From positions 1 to 64,000 of IMG/VR virus record IMGVR_UViG_3300044633_003049: 64,000 bases of DNA; one strand, given 5' to 3'. Both the position numbers and the translations under genes were made by a program. This document shows positions 1-6,280 of the stretch, piece by piece. Source of the DNA: a virus. Under the pieces are notes generated by a model, which saw only the letters and a list, made by a program, of their open reading frames with translations, did not search any database and was not told the DNA's origin. Numbering within the stretch: position 1 is the stretch's first letter; every line of letters starts with the position of its first letter.

Positions 1-348
1 TTATTTTACCAATAATTGTACCAAAATTATACAAAATCCAAGAAATAAACATATACCATTTTTCATGTCTAATGGTTCTTTAAAAAGATATATACTCATA
101 ATTGTAAATATGATTACCCCAACACCAAATCCAACAAGACGGCTGGGCCATATTTGACCTCCAAACCCTTCAATAAAGTAATTAACGGATTTAATATATA
201 ACCATCCTAACGGTACACTGGCAAATATGACAACCCAATAGTATTTTTCATACCAACCATATTTGTAAGATCCTTGTAATTGCATAAACGTACCTAATTG
301 ACCTAAAGCTCCAAATATTATTCCCAACATTATTTTACTATAATCCAT
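1..348 (-). CDS. small multi-pass membrane protein
   Basis: A complete 115-residue protein with four hydrophobic segments (about residues 5-22, 36-53, 71-90 and 95-113) separated by short loops, the size and layout of a small DMT/EmrE-like protein. No EmrE-type essential glutamate is recognisable in the first segment, so transport is not claimed. It ends at the window edge with its own stop. The next gene upstream on the same strand ends in a strong terminator, so this gene may have its own promoter in the roughly 30-nt AT-rich gap. The function is unknown. Confidence 0.75.
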   Translation of the reverse strand: MDYSKIMLGIIFGALGQLGTFMQLQGSYKYGWYEKYYWVVIFASVPLGWLYIKSVNYFIEGFGGQIWPSRLVGFGVGVIIFTIMSIYLFKEPLDMKNGICLFLGFCIILVQLLVK

Positions 349-375
349 ATTGAAATATAACTAAAATTGTCCAAT

Positions 376-399
376 AAAAAAACCCCTATTCAGGGGTTT
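376..399 (-). terminator. rho-independent terminator, leftward
   Basis: A perfect 8-bp stem (AAACCCCT / AGGGGTTT) with a 4-nt loop is followed, in the leftward direction, by seven T residues. It overlaps the stop codon of the gene at 386-613 and should separate it from the membrane-protein gene downstream. Confidence 0.88.
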
Positions 400-613
400 C
401 AATATTTTCTTCAATTGATTCAATTATAAATTTATCGGTTGGGTATTGTCCGACAATTTGAAAACCTGTTTCAGGTGTTCCATAAAGACCTATGACCTTT
501 ACTTTTTTATGAAATCTTGTTGCACATGTTGAATCGAGATGAACCGTATCGGCATCAACTGTGATGGGTTTTAATTCACTTCCAACAATTAAAAAACAAT
601 GGTATCTATTCAT
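386..613 (-). CDS. hypothetical phage protein, 75 aa
   Basis: A short soluble protein beginning MNRYHCFLIVG, with alternating hydrophobic strands and an acidic C-terminus. No family is recognised. The start at 613 is preferred over a longer in-frame start at 673, because the longer version would overlap the upstream gene and add an unnatural isoleucine-rich N-terminus. The stop codon lies inside the terminator hairpin, so it is the last gene of its transcript. Confidence 0.6.
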   Translation of the reverse strand: MNRYHCFLIVGSELKPITVDADTVHLDSTCATRFHKKVKVIGLYGTPETGFQIVGQYPTDKFIIESIEENIETPE

Positions 614-617
614 ATTA

Positions 618-1163
618 TTAAGATTTATATAGTCGATTATTATTATAAAATGCCACGGGATTGTTTTCGGCAATCATTCCATATTCTTTCTTAACATTTT
701 CATGTATCAAATTTTTGTCTTGATTGATATACTTCGCAATAATGTTACAAAATCCATAATTTGATTCATCCACTTGGTCTTGTTCAGTGCCAGGTAATCC
801 ACAATAATATGCCTCACCAACTTCGCTGATGAACATTCCAGAATAAAAACCCTTCAAACCAAATACATCAACGAACTTATCAGCGTTACACCAAATGAAT
901 ACATTATCAGTTTTTTCTTTTAATAATGGTACCATTTGTTGGTCGATAACATATGCCCCACAATTTGTGAACTTACCAACATTGAAGAGTCCACCCGGAC
1001 TGCCGTGACCCATCATCATAACTCTATCGTGTTCACGAATTAATTGTTGGACTTCGGATTTACTTATTCCACCTGTAACAATTGTTTTGTCTTTAATCGG
1101 TGTATAGACAATATCCAAAAAAGTTGTGCTTGGGTCTGCTGGATGTATTATTAATGTTTTCAT
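618..1163 (-). CDS. possible clan CD (caspase/gingipain-fold) cysteine peptidase-like protein
   Basis: The 181-residue protein has two blocks typical of the clan CD cysteine peptidase fold. A hydrophobic strand runs into His-Gly (VMMMGHGSPGG, His53), and a second hydrophobic strand ends in Cys (NVFIWCNADKF, Cys92). The 39-residue spacing suits a caspase-like His/Cys dyad. The rest is not recognised, and no cleavage target is known. It lies 2 nt downstream of the DnaA-like gene and probably shares its promoter. The motif reading is an inference from pattern. A catalytically inactive or unrelated Rossmann-like fold remains possible. Confidence 0.5.
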   Translation of the reverse strand: MKTLIIHPADPSTTFLDIVYTPIKDKTIVTGGISKSEVQQLIREHDRVMMMGHGSPGGLFNVGKFTNCGAYVIDQQMVPLLKEKTDNVFIWCNADKFVDVFGLKGFYSGMFISEVGEAYYCGLPGTEQDQVDESNYGFCNIIAKYINQDKNLIHENVKKEYGMIAENNPVAFYNNNRLYKS

Positions 1164-1165
1164 AA

Positions 1166-1540
1166 TTATATTCCTATTTTATTATAAACTCCGTTAACTA
1201 AATCTCTAAAATCATCTTCGTTACGAATTCTATCTTTAAATTTTCTAACTGCGTGAATGACAGTTGTATGGTCTCTACCCACAACATTGCCAATTCTTTT
1301 CAATGTGTAACTAAAATAGTCATTCATAACACCACAAAAAATAAAACGGCCATTTATGACCTCTTTTTTTCTTGTTTTATCCAAAATTTGACTGACAGTT
1401 ATTCCACATTCATCTGCAATAATTTCTAAAATCTCTTCTTTAGTTATTTTATATTTTAATAACTTGGTGTTGTTTTTAATTTGTTGTTTGTCTTTTTGGT
1501 CAAGTTTAAGACCAGGGAACGAATAAGGACTGATACTCAT
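1166..1540 (-). CDS. DnaA domain IV-like DNA-binding protein
   Basis: A 124-residue protein whose C-terminal half matches the DNA-binding domain IV of the replication initiator DnaA. It has an arginine-rich helix (KTRKKEVINGRFIFCGVM), then the signature GRDHTTVIHAVRKF at about residues 88-101, which in DnaA reads the DnaA box. The AAA+ ATPase domain is absent, so it cannot be an initiator on its own. It could mark a phage origin, compete with host DnaA or regulate transcription. It has a near-perfect Bacteroidota-type promoter 19 nt upstream, which suggests early expression by host RNA polymerase. Confidence 0.85.
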   Translation of the reverse strand: MSISPYSFPGLKLDQKDKQQIKNNTKLLKYKITKEEILEIIADECGITVSQILDKTRKKEVINGRFIFCGVMNDYFSYTLKRIGNVVGRDHTTVIHAVRKFKDRIRNEDDFRDLVNGVYNKIGI

Positions 1541-1559
1541 ATTTTTTAATTTTAGAGTT

Positions 1560-1591
1560 CAAAGATAAGAATACATTTGGGATATTCCAAA
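1560..1591 (-). promoter_or_regulatory. Bacteroidota-type promoter for the DnaA-like gene
   Basis: Read leftward: TTTG (1591-1588), 20 nt, then TATCTTTG (1567-1560), matching the Bacteroidota primary sigma consensus TTTG / TAnnTTTG at the expected spacing. The ATG of the DnaA-like gene follows after 19 nt. Confidence 0.8.
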
Positions 1592-1596
1592 TATAT

Positions 1597-1830
1597 TTAA
1601 AAATTTCCGTGGAGATATTGGTAAAGAACTTCGGGTATTTTAGTTAAAACCTTCTTATTACCTTGGTCATCAGTCACATCTATATGTGGTAATTTTTTAA
1701 TATATTGTTTAATATATTTTGGTGCAGATTTTAAACTATTCACAATACGTTCTCTACTATATAGTTTATCTCTATCGTAAAATTCCAAGATGAGTTTGTT
1801 ATATTGACCTTCGGTTAAAATTACCTTCAT
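1597..1830 (-). CDS. hypothetical phage protein, 77 aa
   Basis: A charged 77-residue protein starting MKVILTEGQYNKLIL, an opening seen in many small phage proteins, followed by a lysine-rich helical centre. No domain is recognised. A TATTTATA motif lies only 4 nt before the ATG, so a short leader or an upstream start of transcription is likely. It is the last gene before the DnaA-like promoter region. Confidence 0.65.
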   Translation of the reverse strand: MKVILTEGQYNKLILEFYDRDKLYSRERIVNSLKSAPKYIKQYIKKLPHIDVTDDQGNKKVLTKIPEVLYQYLHGNF

Positions 1831-1834
1831 AACC

Positions 1835-1842
1835 TATAAATA
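1835..1842 (-). promoter_or_regulatory. TATTTATA motif (candidate phage promoter)
   Basis: TATTTATA in the direction of transcription, 4 nt upstream of the start at 1830. It is one of a recurring set of pre-start motifs in this window. This copy is unusually close to the start, so it is the weakest of the set. Confidence 0.35.
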
Positions 1843-1843
1843 T

Positions 1844-2041
1844 CTACATATATCCCTTTTTTAATTCTTCCCTTATCTTATCCTCAACATTCTTTATTTT
1901 TTGACTTAAAGTGGTTATTCTAACACTTCTACCCCATTTACCCATATTACCCGAAGGTTGGAATTCAACATTCCAATAGTGGAAATCCTCCTTGAGTTTT
2001 TTTAATTTCTGTTGTAATCTGTCTATTTTAACCGCATCCAT
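1844..2041 (-). CDS. hypothetical coiled-coil protein, 65 aa
   Basis: A 65-residue, lysine/glutamate-rich protein with heptad-like leucine and isoleucine spacing at both ends (about residues 3-22 and 43-62), predicting a helical hairpin or coiled coil. It sits 1 nt downstream of the 349-aa gene and is probably co-transcribed with it. No function can be assigned. Confidence 0.6.
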   Translation of the reverse strand: MDAVKIDRLQQKLKKLKEDFHYWNVEFQPSGNMGKWGRSVRITTLSQKIKNVEDKIREELKKGYM

Positions 2042-2042
2042 A

Positions 2043-3092
2043 TTATTCAGTTTCTGAACTTCTGTTTGTTGATGACCACATCATTCTATCAATTGGAGTT
2101 TCGGGTTGTTCAGGAATTCGGTAACTTGTTACCTCTTCATCTACCTCCGTTTCATCACCTCTCTCATCGTAAAATGGTAATTCAGGTTGTTCCATTACAG
2201 ATTCTTCCATTGGTTCACTTACTTCAATCTCTTCTTGTGCTCTTCTTACCGCCGATGCAACTCTTTCACTAATTGCTGCCTTTCTTCCATTTCCCAATTC
2301 TTTCTTTTTTTGATCTCCACTCAACATTGCGGTGTTTGATTTAACCTTTGGATCTTTAACATAATCACGAATAAAACCAATTAGTTCTAATGGTAAATTA
2401 GAATCAGTTGAATCAATACGAGTATCTTTTTGATTCCAATATGAAAACTCAGGTTCGTTTTTATCTAACGAATAAAATGCCGCAACTTTATAACCGGTCT
2501 TCTTGTTGATACAATAAACTAACACACCTCTCTTCGCATATTTGTTATAGTATTCTTGATTGTGTTCTGTAGTTGTGCACCATTTAGTATTCGCACCATA
2601 CTTACAAGATGATTTAAATGTTAAAGGTCTAATCAATAACCACTCACCATCTTCATGTATTTTTATAACTTGTGTTTCTAATTCTTTCTCTTCTGATTTC
2701 ATTTCTGCAACACCCATCGCGGCAATCATTTGGTCAAATGATTTATATTTTGTTAAATCATTCTCTTCAATTAAATTTCTTTCATTGTATTCGCAAAACT
2801 TTCTATACTTCTGCAAATCTTCTAAATTAAAGAATCCATCAATGAATTTATACATCAACATTAATTGGACATCGCTCATTAAATCTAACTTACTCTTTTC
2901 CATGAATGGAAACTTATCAATCAATACCAATTTAATTTCTTTGGAGTGGTCTTTTAAATTTGGTGTGTTCTTCATCATACGAAGTAATGTCTCCGTGTAC
3001 TTTGATTTACCTTCAGGACTAAACATTTCCAATATTGAAACGATGTTTAGGTTGTAATCTTCATTTGTTCTTAAATCTTTAATTCTCGACAT
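2043..3092 (-). CDS. phage protein with PcfJ-related KYGxNTKWC module
   Basis: A 349-residue protein. A helical N-terminal half is followed by a conserved module at about residues 160-225 with the core KYGANTKWCTT, then a strand pattern (GVLVYCINKKTGYKVAAFY). The Trp-Cys core followed by beta strands resembles the C-terminal Cys/His module of PcfJ-like proteins, two of which occur at 15.3-18.7 kb. The last 90 residues are glutamate/proline-rich and probably disordered. The biochemical role of this module is unknown. A TATTTATA motif lies 22 nt upstream. Confidence 0.7.
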   Translation of the reverse strand: MSRIKDLRTNEDYNLNIVSILEMFSPEGKSKYTETLLRMMKNTPNLKDHSKEIKLVLIDKFPFMEKSKLDLMSDVQLMLMYKFIDGFFNLEDLQKYRKFCEYNERNLIEENDLTKYKSFDQMIAAMGVAEMKSEEKELETQVIKIHEDGEWLLIRPLTFKSSCKYGANTKWCTTTEHNQEYYNKYAKRGVLVYCINKKTGYKVAAFYSLDKNEPEFSYWNQKDTRIDSTDSNLPLELIGFIRDYVKDPKVKSNTAMLSGDQKKKELGNGRKAAISERVASAVRRAQEEIEVSEPMEESVMEQPELPFYDERGDETEVDEEVTSYRIPEQPETPIDRMMWSSTNRSSETE

Positions 3093-3114
3093 GGTGTATT
3101 GTTTTATTCTAAAA

Positions 3115-3122
3115 TATAAATA
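3115..3122 (-). promoter_or_regulatory. TATTTATA motif (candidate phage promoter)
   Basis: ATATTTATA in transcription direction, 22 nt before the start of the 349-aa gene. It belongs to the recurring pre-start motif set. Confidence 0.5.
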
Positions 3123-3143
3123 TTTTTATTTGTAATTCCAAAT

Positions 3144-3389
3144 TTAATCCATTAATTCGTCCACAGAAACATTATGTTCTTTTAATATTTCATAAATCTT
3201 ATCAAATACTAATTCTAAAGCATCATACTTATCTAACTCTTTACCCTCCATAGACCACTCCAATCCTTTCTTTGTGTTGTGTGTAATTTCCCACAACGCA
3301 ATTGCCATATCAAGAGATTTAACCGCTCGTTTATGTGCCATTATATCATCTGGTTCATTTAAATCAAACTCTAACGTTGCTTTTGCCAT
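3144..3389 (-). CDS. conserved hypothetical phage protein, 81 aa
   Basis: An acidic 81-residue helical protein opening MAKATLEFDLNEPDD and containing DMAIALWEI. I recall this composition as a common small phage protein type without a known function. Its first 19 nt overlap the end of the gene at 3371-3571 in another frame, so the two are translationally coupled. Confidence 0.75.
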   Translation of the reverse strand: MAKATLEFDLNEPDDIMAHKRAVKSLDMAIALWEITHNTKKGLEWSMEGKELDKYDALELVFDKIYEILKEHNVSVDELMD

Positions 3390-3571
3390 TTGTTTCTTTT
3401 TTCTCGTTTTAAAAACTCTATTCGGTAACCAAATAGATTTAAGGTTTTTCGGTATCCATATCTAATTGAAAATGGTACGAATCCATGTTTGAGGGATCTA
3501 AAGGATAATCCATATCCAAAGATTCTGAACCAGAATATCTCTGGTCCTTTGTAGTAAGTTAGTAGTTTCAT
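3371..3571 (-). CDS. conserved hypothetical phage protein (IFWFRIFGYG type), 66 aa
   Basis: A small basic, aromatic-rich protein with the motif PEIFWFRIFGYGLSF near residues 10-24 and a basic tail. Proteins with this aromatic motif recur in tailed phages but have no known role. It abuts the ferredoxin gene (1-nt overlap at 3571) and overlaps the following gene by 19 nt, so it belongs to the ferredoxin transcript. Confidence 0.75.
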   Translation of the reverse strand: MKLLTYYKGPEIFWFRIFGYGLSFRSLKHGFVPFSIRYGYRKTLNLFGYRIEFLKREKRNKWQKQR

Positions 3572-3888
3572 TATTTTCTATGTTTGTATGTTTGTCCGTA
3601 AAATTCATAGTTCTTATGTACATACTCTAACTCACCATCCTTAATCGCCCATTCTTCAGTTGAATGAATGGCACCCACAGGACATTCAGGAACACATGCA
3701 CCACAATCAATACACACATCAGGGTTAATATATAATTGTTTACCAACTTTTTCTTCTTCAGTCATACCAATAGATTCCTTACCCATACCTTTTACATCGA
3801 TAGGTCCGTTAATGCAATCAACAGGGCAAACCTTTAAACAAGACCCATCAATACAACTAACACACTTACTACCTATAATATAACTCAT
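3571..3888 (-). CDS. ferredoxin with two iron-sulfur cluster motifs
   Basis: A 105-residue bacterial-type ferredoxin. The first motif is CVSCIDGSCLKVCPVDC (residues 10-26), close to the FdxA-type arrangement. The second is a canonical CIDCGACVPECP in the middle of the protein. It carries electrons to an unidentified partner. A paralogue with the same plan lies in the iron-sulfur assembly cluster at 11.7-12.0 kb, and both end in a YVHKNYEF(F/Y)G block. It has its own Bacteroidota-type promoter 4 nt upstream, giving a very short leader, and is insulated by a terminator from the genes before it. Confidence 0.9.
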   Translation of the reverse strand: MSYIIGSKCVSCIDGSCLKVCPVDCINGPIDVKGMGKESIGMTEEEKVGKQLYINPDVCIDCGACVPECPVGAIHSTEEWAIKDGELEYVHKNYEFYGQTYKHRK

Positions 3889-3892
3889 ATCA

Positions 3893-3924
3893 CAAAGATA
3901 TAAAAATTAATTCGGATATCCAAA
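3893..3924 (-). promoter_or_regulatory. Bacteroidota-type promoter for the ferredoxin gene
   Basis: Read leftward: TTTG (3924-3921), 20 nt, TATCTTTG (3900-3893), 4 nt before the ATG. It matches the Bacteroidota TTTG / TAnnTTTG consensus and implies a nearly leaderless mRNA. Confidence 0.8.
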
Positions 3925-3935
3925 AAAATAGCAAT

Positions 3936-3961
3936 AAAAAACCCCAAATTTCTTTGGGGTT
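3936..3961 (-). terminator. rho-independent terminator, leftward
   Basis: A 9-bp perfect stem (AACCCCAAA / TTTGGGGTT) with a TTTC loop, followed leftward by a T tract. It sits between the 71-aa gene and the ferredoxin promoter and closes the transcript carrying RmlC. Confidence 0.88.
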
Positions 3962-3981
3962 AATATAAAACTCTATATTCT

Positions 3982-4197
3982 TTATTTCATCCCTAAAACT
4001 TCACCTGTTTTTATGTTAATCACTGCGAACTTACCATCTTCACTTTTAGCCACCATAAATTGTTCACTACCTTGATTATCAACATCTTCTGTTGTTTCTT
4101 CCTTCGCAATTGAATTTTCTTGATCCATTTCATTTGAAACTATATTCTCAACAATACGTTCAATATCCGATTGTTTAATTTTTACCACTTTTGACAT
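3982..4197 (-). CDS. hypothetical protein, 71 aa
   Basis: A small acidic protein. The N-terminal helix (SKVVKIKQSDIERIVENIV) resembles the N-terminal tags found on several phage virion-associated proteins. A glutamate-rich linker and a short beta hairpin (FMVAKSEDGKFAVINIKTGEVLG) follow. No function is recognised. A TATTTATA motif lies 13 nt upstream, and a terminator follows. Confidence 0.6.
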   Translation of the reverse strand: MSKVVKIKQSDIERIVENIVSNEMDQENSIAKEETTEDVDNQGSEQFMVAKSEDGKFAVINIKTGEVLGMK

Positions 4198-4210
4198 AAC
4201 ATTCTTTTTA

Positions 4211-4218
4211 TATAAATA
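4211..4218 (-). promoter_or_regulatory. TATTTATA motif (candidate phage promoter)
   Basis: GTATTTATATA in transcription direction, 13 nt before the start of the 71-aa gene, in the gap after rmlC. Confidence 0.5.
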
Positions 4219-4220
4219 CC

Positions 4221-4760
4221 TTATAATGATAAAAAGGTGGGTAGTTCCAAGTCCTTTTCAGATATTCTTTCTAAGTAACCACTCACTCTCCATTTGATAT
4301 TCAAAGTTGGGTCGTTGTATATAATCCCACCTTCACTTTCTTTGTTGTATGGGTTATCAACTTTATATTGGAATATTGTATTATCACTTAATGCTGAGAA
4401 TCCGTGAGCACATCCTCTTGGTACGAACACTTGTTTGTTTTTCCCCCAACCAAGTTCAACCTCAACAACCTTACCATAACTTTGGGAACCCTTTCTAATA
4501 TCAACGATAACGTCCAATACTCGTCCGGTGATACACGTAACAAGTTTAGCCTGTTCATACTTACCAGTTTGAAAATGAAGTCCTCTAATGGTCCCTAAAT
4601 GAGAATATGACATATTATCCTGAATGAACTCCACTTCATACCCCACATTTTGATTGAATATATCTTTATTGTACGGTACCCCGAAGTAACCACGTTCATC
4701 AACATATGTGTCGTAGGTTATTACATAACAACCTTCTACATCTGTCTTATTAAATTTCAT
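4221..4760 (-). CDS. rmlC: dTDP-4-dehydrorhamnose 3,5-epimerase (RmlC-like)
   Basis: At 179 residues it has the normal length for RmlC, a cupin that epimerises C3 and C5 of dTDP-4-keto-6-deoxyglucose on the way to dTDP-L-rhamnose. Visible family blocks are TIRGLHFQ with the catalytic-base His62, the RGCAHGFSALSD strand at about residues 115-126, and the terminal YNDPTLNIKW. RmlA, RmlB and RmlD are not in the window, so it would have to use a host or distant phage precursor. The sugar C-methyltransferase at 33.1 kb acts on related dTDP-4-keto sugars in its family. It overlaps the upstream gene by 1 nt. Confidence 0.9.
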   Translation of the reverse strand: MKFNKTDVEGCYVITYDTYVDERGYFGVPYNKDIFNQNVGYEVEFIQDNMSYSHLGTIRGLHFQTGKYEQAKLVTCITGRVLDVIVDIRKGSQSYGKVVEVELGWGKNKQVFVPRGCAHGFSALSDNTIFQYKVDNPYNKESEGGIIYNDPTLNIKWRVSGYLERISEKDLELPTFLSL

Positions 4761-5044
4761 TATTGGTTCCCTCCTATATCAAATTCATCCTCCCAATCTT
4801 TTACTGATTTGGGTTTACGTTTTGTTCTGGTTTTAACAAATGGTTCTTCACTTTTAATTTCAGGAAATTGTTTTGGATTTGGTTTACCTGTGAATGTAAT
4901 CTTAACAGCATCCTTTTCTAATTTAGTTAGCCTTTCCTCTAACCATTGTAGTCTATCGTTTGTTATGTCTATCTCCATCTTAAAAAAAATGACACCTGGT
5001 ACTACAACAAAAATCACTAATAAAATAACCACAAATAACATCAT
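4760..5044 (-). CDS. membrane-anchored coiled-coil protein, 94 aa
   Basis: A very hydrophobic N-terminal segment (residues 1-22) without a cleavage site is followed by a heptad-patterned helix (about residues 24-45) and a basic then acidic tail. This predicts a single-pass protein with a cytoplasmic or periplasmic coiled coil. Function unknown. Its stop/start overlaps rmlC by 1 nt. The sequence TTATATTATA immediately precedes and overlaps the start, and a TATTTATA motif lies 27 nt upstream. Confidence 0.65.
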   Translation of the reverse strand: MMLFVVILLVIFVVVPGVIFFKMEIDITNDRLQWLEERLTKLEKDAVKITFTGKPNPKQFPEIKSEEPFVKTRTKRKPKSVKDWEDEFDIGGNQ

Positions 5045-5053
5045 ATAATATAA
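5044..5053 (-). promoter_or_regulatory. TTATATTATA motif
   Basis: Exact TTATATTATA ending at the first base of the start codon at 5044. It is shared with sites at 11321, 19305, 36557 and 50476, and is a candidate second phage promoter class. Here its closeness to the ATG makes promoter use uncertain. Confidence 0.35.
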
Positions 5054-5071
5054 TTTTAAATTTCAATACAA

Positions 5072-5079
5072 TATAAATA
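5072..5079 (-). promoter_or_regulatory. TATTTATA motif (candidate phage promoter)
   Basis: TATTTATA in transcription direction, 27 nt before the start at 5044, in the gap downstream of the phosphoesterase gene. Confidence 0.45.
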
Positions 5080-5099
5080 AAAATTGTGATATAAAAAAA

Positions 5100-5753
5100 T
5101 TATCCCACAACATTTTTCAATTTATCAATATGATGTTCGTCATCTCCAAGTTCAGAACCTATTGGTTGTTTCTTCATTGGATTCATTATCTCCCTGTGTA
5201 AATCATAAGGTCTAAATTCAGGGTGTCCATCCATACCAACATCCATTCTCCGAAATGATATTTTTTTTTCATTACTGAGGTGAGAATGTCCGTGAAGGTG
5301 TATACGACCCTTACCCAGTCCATTCCATGACAGGATAGGAAAGTGCATACATTCAATTGTCTCACCCATATAATTCAATTGTAGGAACCACTGTGTTGAT
5401 GCGAATAGTCTTTGGCAGTTCTCTCTATTGTTTACCAAGTGGTGATCATGATTCCCATAAATTAAATGAATTTCTTTACACCATATTCTATTACGAAGTT
5501 CTTCAATAGTTTCAAATCCACCGAATGACCAATCACCAAAATGTATCAACACATCATCCTGACCAACGACCTCATTGATGTTATTTACAATTGCAACATT
5601 CATCTTATCCAATGTTTCAAATGGGCGTGTTTGTTTCTCAGGCACATCACCATTAGGCAATCTCCAATTAGTTATTCCACGACATATGTTGGTGTGTGAA
5701 TAATGTGTGTCCGAAGTCACCCATACTTTTCTATCGTTATCAATCTTTAACAT
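5100..5753 (-). CDS. calcineurin-like metallophosphoesterase
   Basis: A 217-residue metallophosphoesterase with the full set of metal-binding blocks in order: TSDTHYSHTNI (Asp and His), IHFGDWSFGG (Asp), IYGNHDHH (Asn-His), CMHFPI (His) and HLHGHSHLS. The family hydrolyses phosphodiesters or phosphomonoesters with two metal ions. Many phages and their hosts carry this short UDP-LpxH/YfcE-like version, and the substrate cannot be read from sequence. It overlaps the end of the upstream membrane-protein gene by 14 nt. Confidence 0.88.
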   Translation of the reverse strand: MLKIDNDRKVWVTSDTHYSHTNICRGITNWRLPNGDVPEKQTRPFETLDKMNVAIVNNINEVVGQDDVLIHFGDWSFGGFETIEELRNRIWCKEIHLIYGNHDHHLVNNRENCQRLFASTQWFLQLNYMGETIECMHFPILSWNGLGKGRIHLHGHSHLSNEKKISFRRMDVGMDGHPEFRPYDLHREIMNPMKKQPIGSELGDDEHHIDKLKNVVG

Positions 5754-6153
5754 TACTCCTCAAAAATTTGAAGTCTTTTAATTTATTTTTATCTACTCTT
5801 TCTCTTGCTGACCTAATTGCTTCATCTCTTTCTAATTGTGCTCGTTCAATTCGTGATATAGGTGGTGGAGGTGGAATGGATCTACCAAAACTTGTCATTC
5901 GTTGTCTATTAATTTCTGACATTGTTCTAAACCATCCTCTATGTCTATTATTACTCTCCTGTTCCATTACCCCATAATATTTCTTCTTCTCTTCAACATC
6001 CTTTCCTACTATTAAAGCCAATATTGGTCCTAACAATATTGCACCTATTACCATATCCAAACCTAATGTGTAATGTTTATTATGATAATACATCACATAT
6101 ACTGATGAGGTTGCCCAAACCAATATTAGAAAAATTATTAGTAATATATTCAT
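5740..6153 (-). CDS. two-TM membrane protein with basic tail, 137 aa
   Basis: Starting at MNILLIIFLILV (6153), the protein has two membrane segments (about residues 2-20 and 33-49) and then a soluble, charged tail with a run of six prolines near residue 97 and an Arg/Glu-rich coiled coil. The start at 6153 is chosen over one 20 codons upstream because a perfect host-type promoter ends 5 nt before it. The function is unknown. A role in the envelope during infection is possible but not shown. Confidence 0.6.
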   Translation of the reverse strand: MNILLIIFLILVWATSSVYVMYYHNKHYTLGLDMVIGAILLGPILALIVGKDVEEKKKYYGVMEQESNNRHRGWFRTMSEINRQRMTSFGRSIPPPPPISRIERAQLERDEAIRSARERVDKNKLKDFKFLRSNVKD

Positions 6154-6158
6154 ACCAA

Positions 6159-6189
6159 CAAAGATATGAAATGTTTTTGAATATACAAA
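6159..6189 (-). promoter_or_regulatory. Bacteroidota-type promoter
   Basis: Read leftward: TTTG (6189-6186), 19 nt, TATCTTTG (6166-6159), 5 nt before the ATG at 6153. It has the same -7 box as the ferredoxin and DnaA-like promoters and decides the start of the downstream gene. Confidence 0.78.
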
Positions 6190-6196
6190 ATAATAC

Positions 6197-6225
6197 AAAA
6201 AAAATCCCCACATTTCTGTGAGGAT
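6197..6225 (-). terminator. rho-independent terminator, leftward
   Basis: A 9-bp stem with one mismatch (ATCCCCACA / TGTGAGGAT) and a TTTC loop, followed leftward by a run of eight T. It ends the transcript of the 410-aa gene, and its T tract lies within a few bases of the next promoter. Confidence 0.8.
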
Positions 6226-6234
6226 TATAGCGAA

Positions 6235-6246
6235 ACACGTACGTGT
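6235..6246. repeat. 12-bp perfect palindrome ACACGTACGTGT
   Basis: A perfect palindrome, GC-richer than its surroundings, in the intergenic space between the 410-aa gene and the terminator. A near-palindromic CAGTCCATGGATACTG follows within 10 nt. Either could be a protein-binding site or RNA hairpin. Nothing in the sequence says which. Confidence 0.6.
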
Positions 6247-6280
6247 GTCAGTCCATGGATACTGTCCAAGGAGGGGCTCT

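Noticed and set aside
386-673. Longer 95-codon start for the gene ending at 386
   Set aside because: It would overlap the upstream gene by 56 nt and add an N-terminus unlike the rest. The ATG at 613 fits spacing better.
2560-3057. Plus-strand 165-codon frame opposite the 349-aa gene
   Set aside because: Antisense shadow with Ser/Leu/Phe-rich composition. The minus-strand gene has a conserved module.
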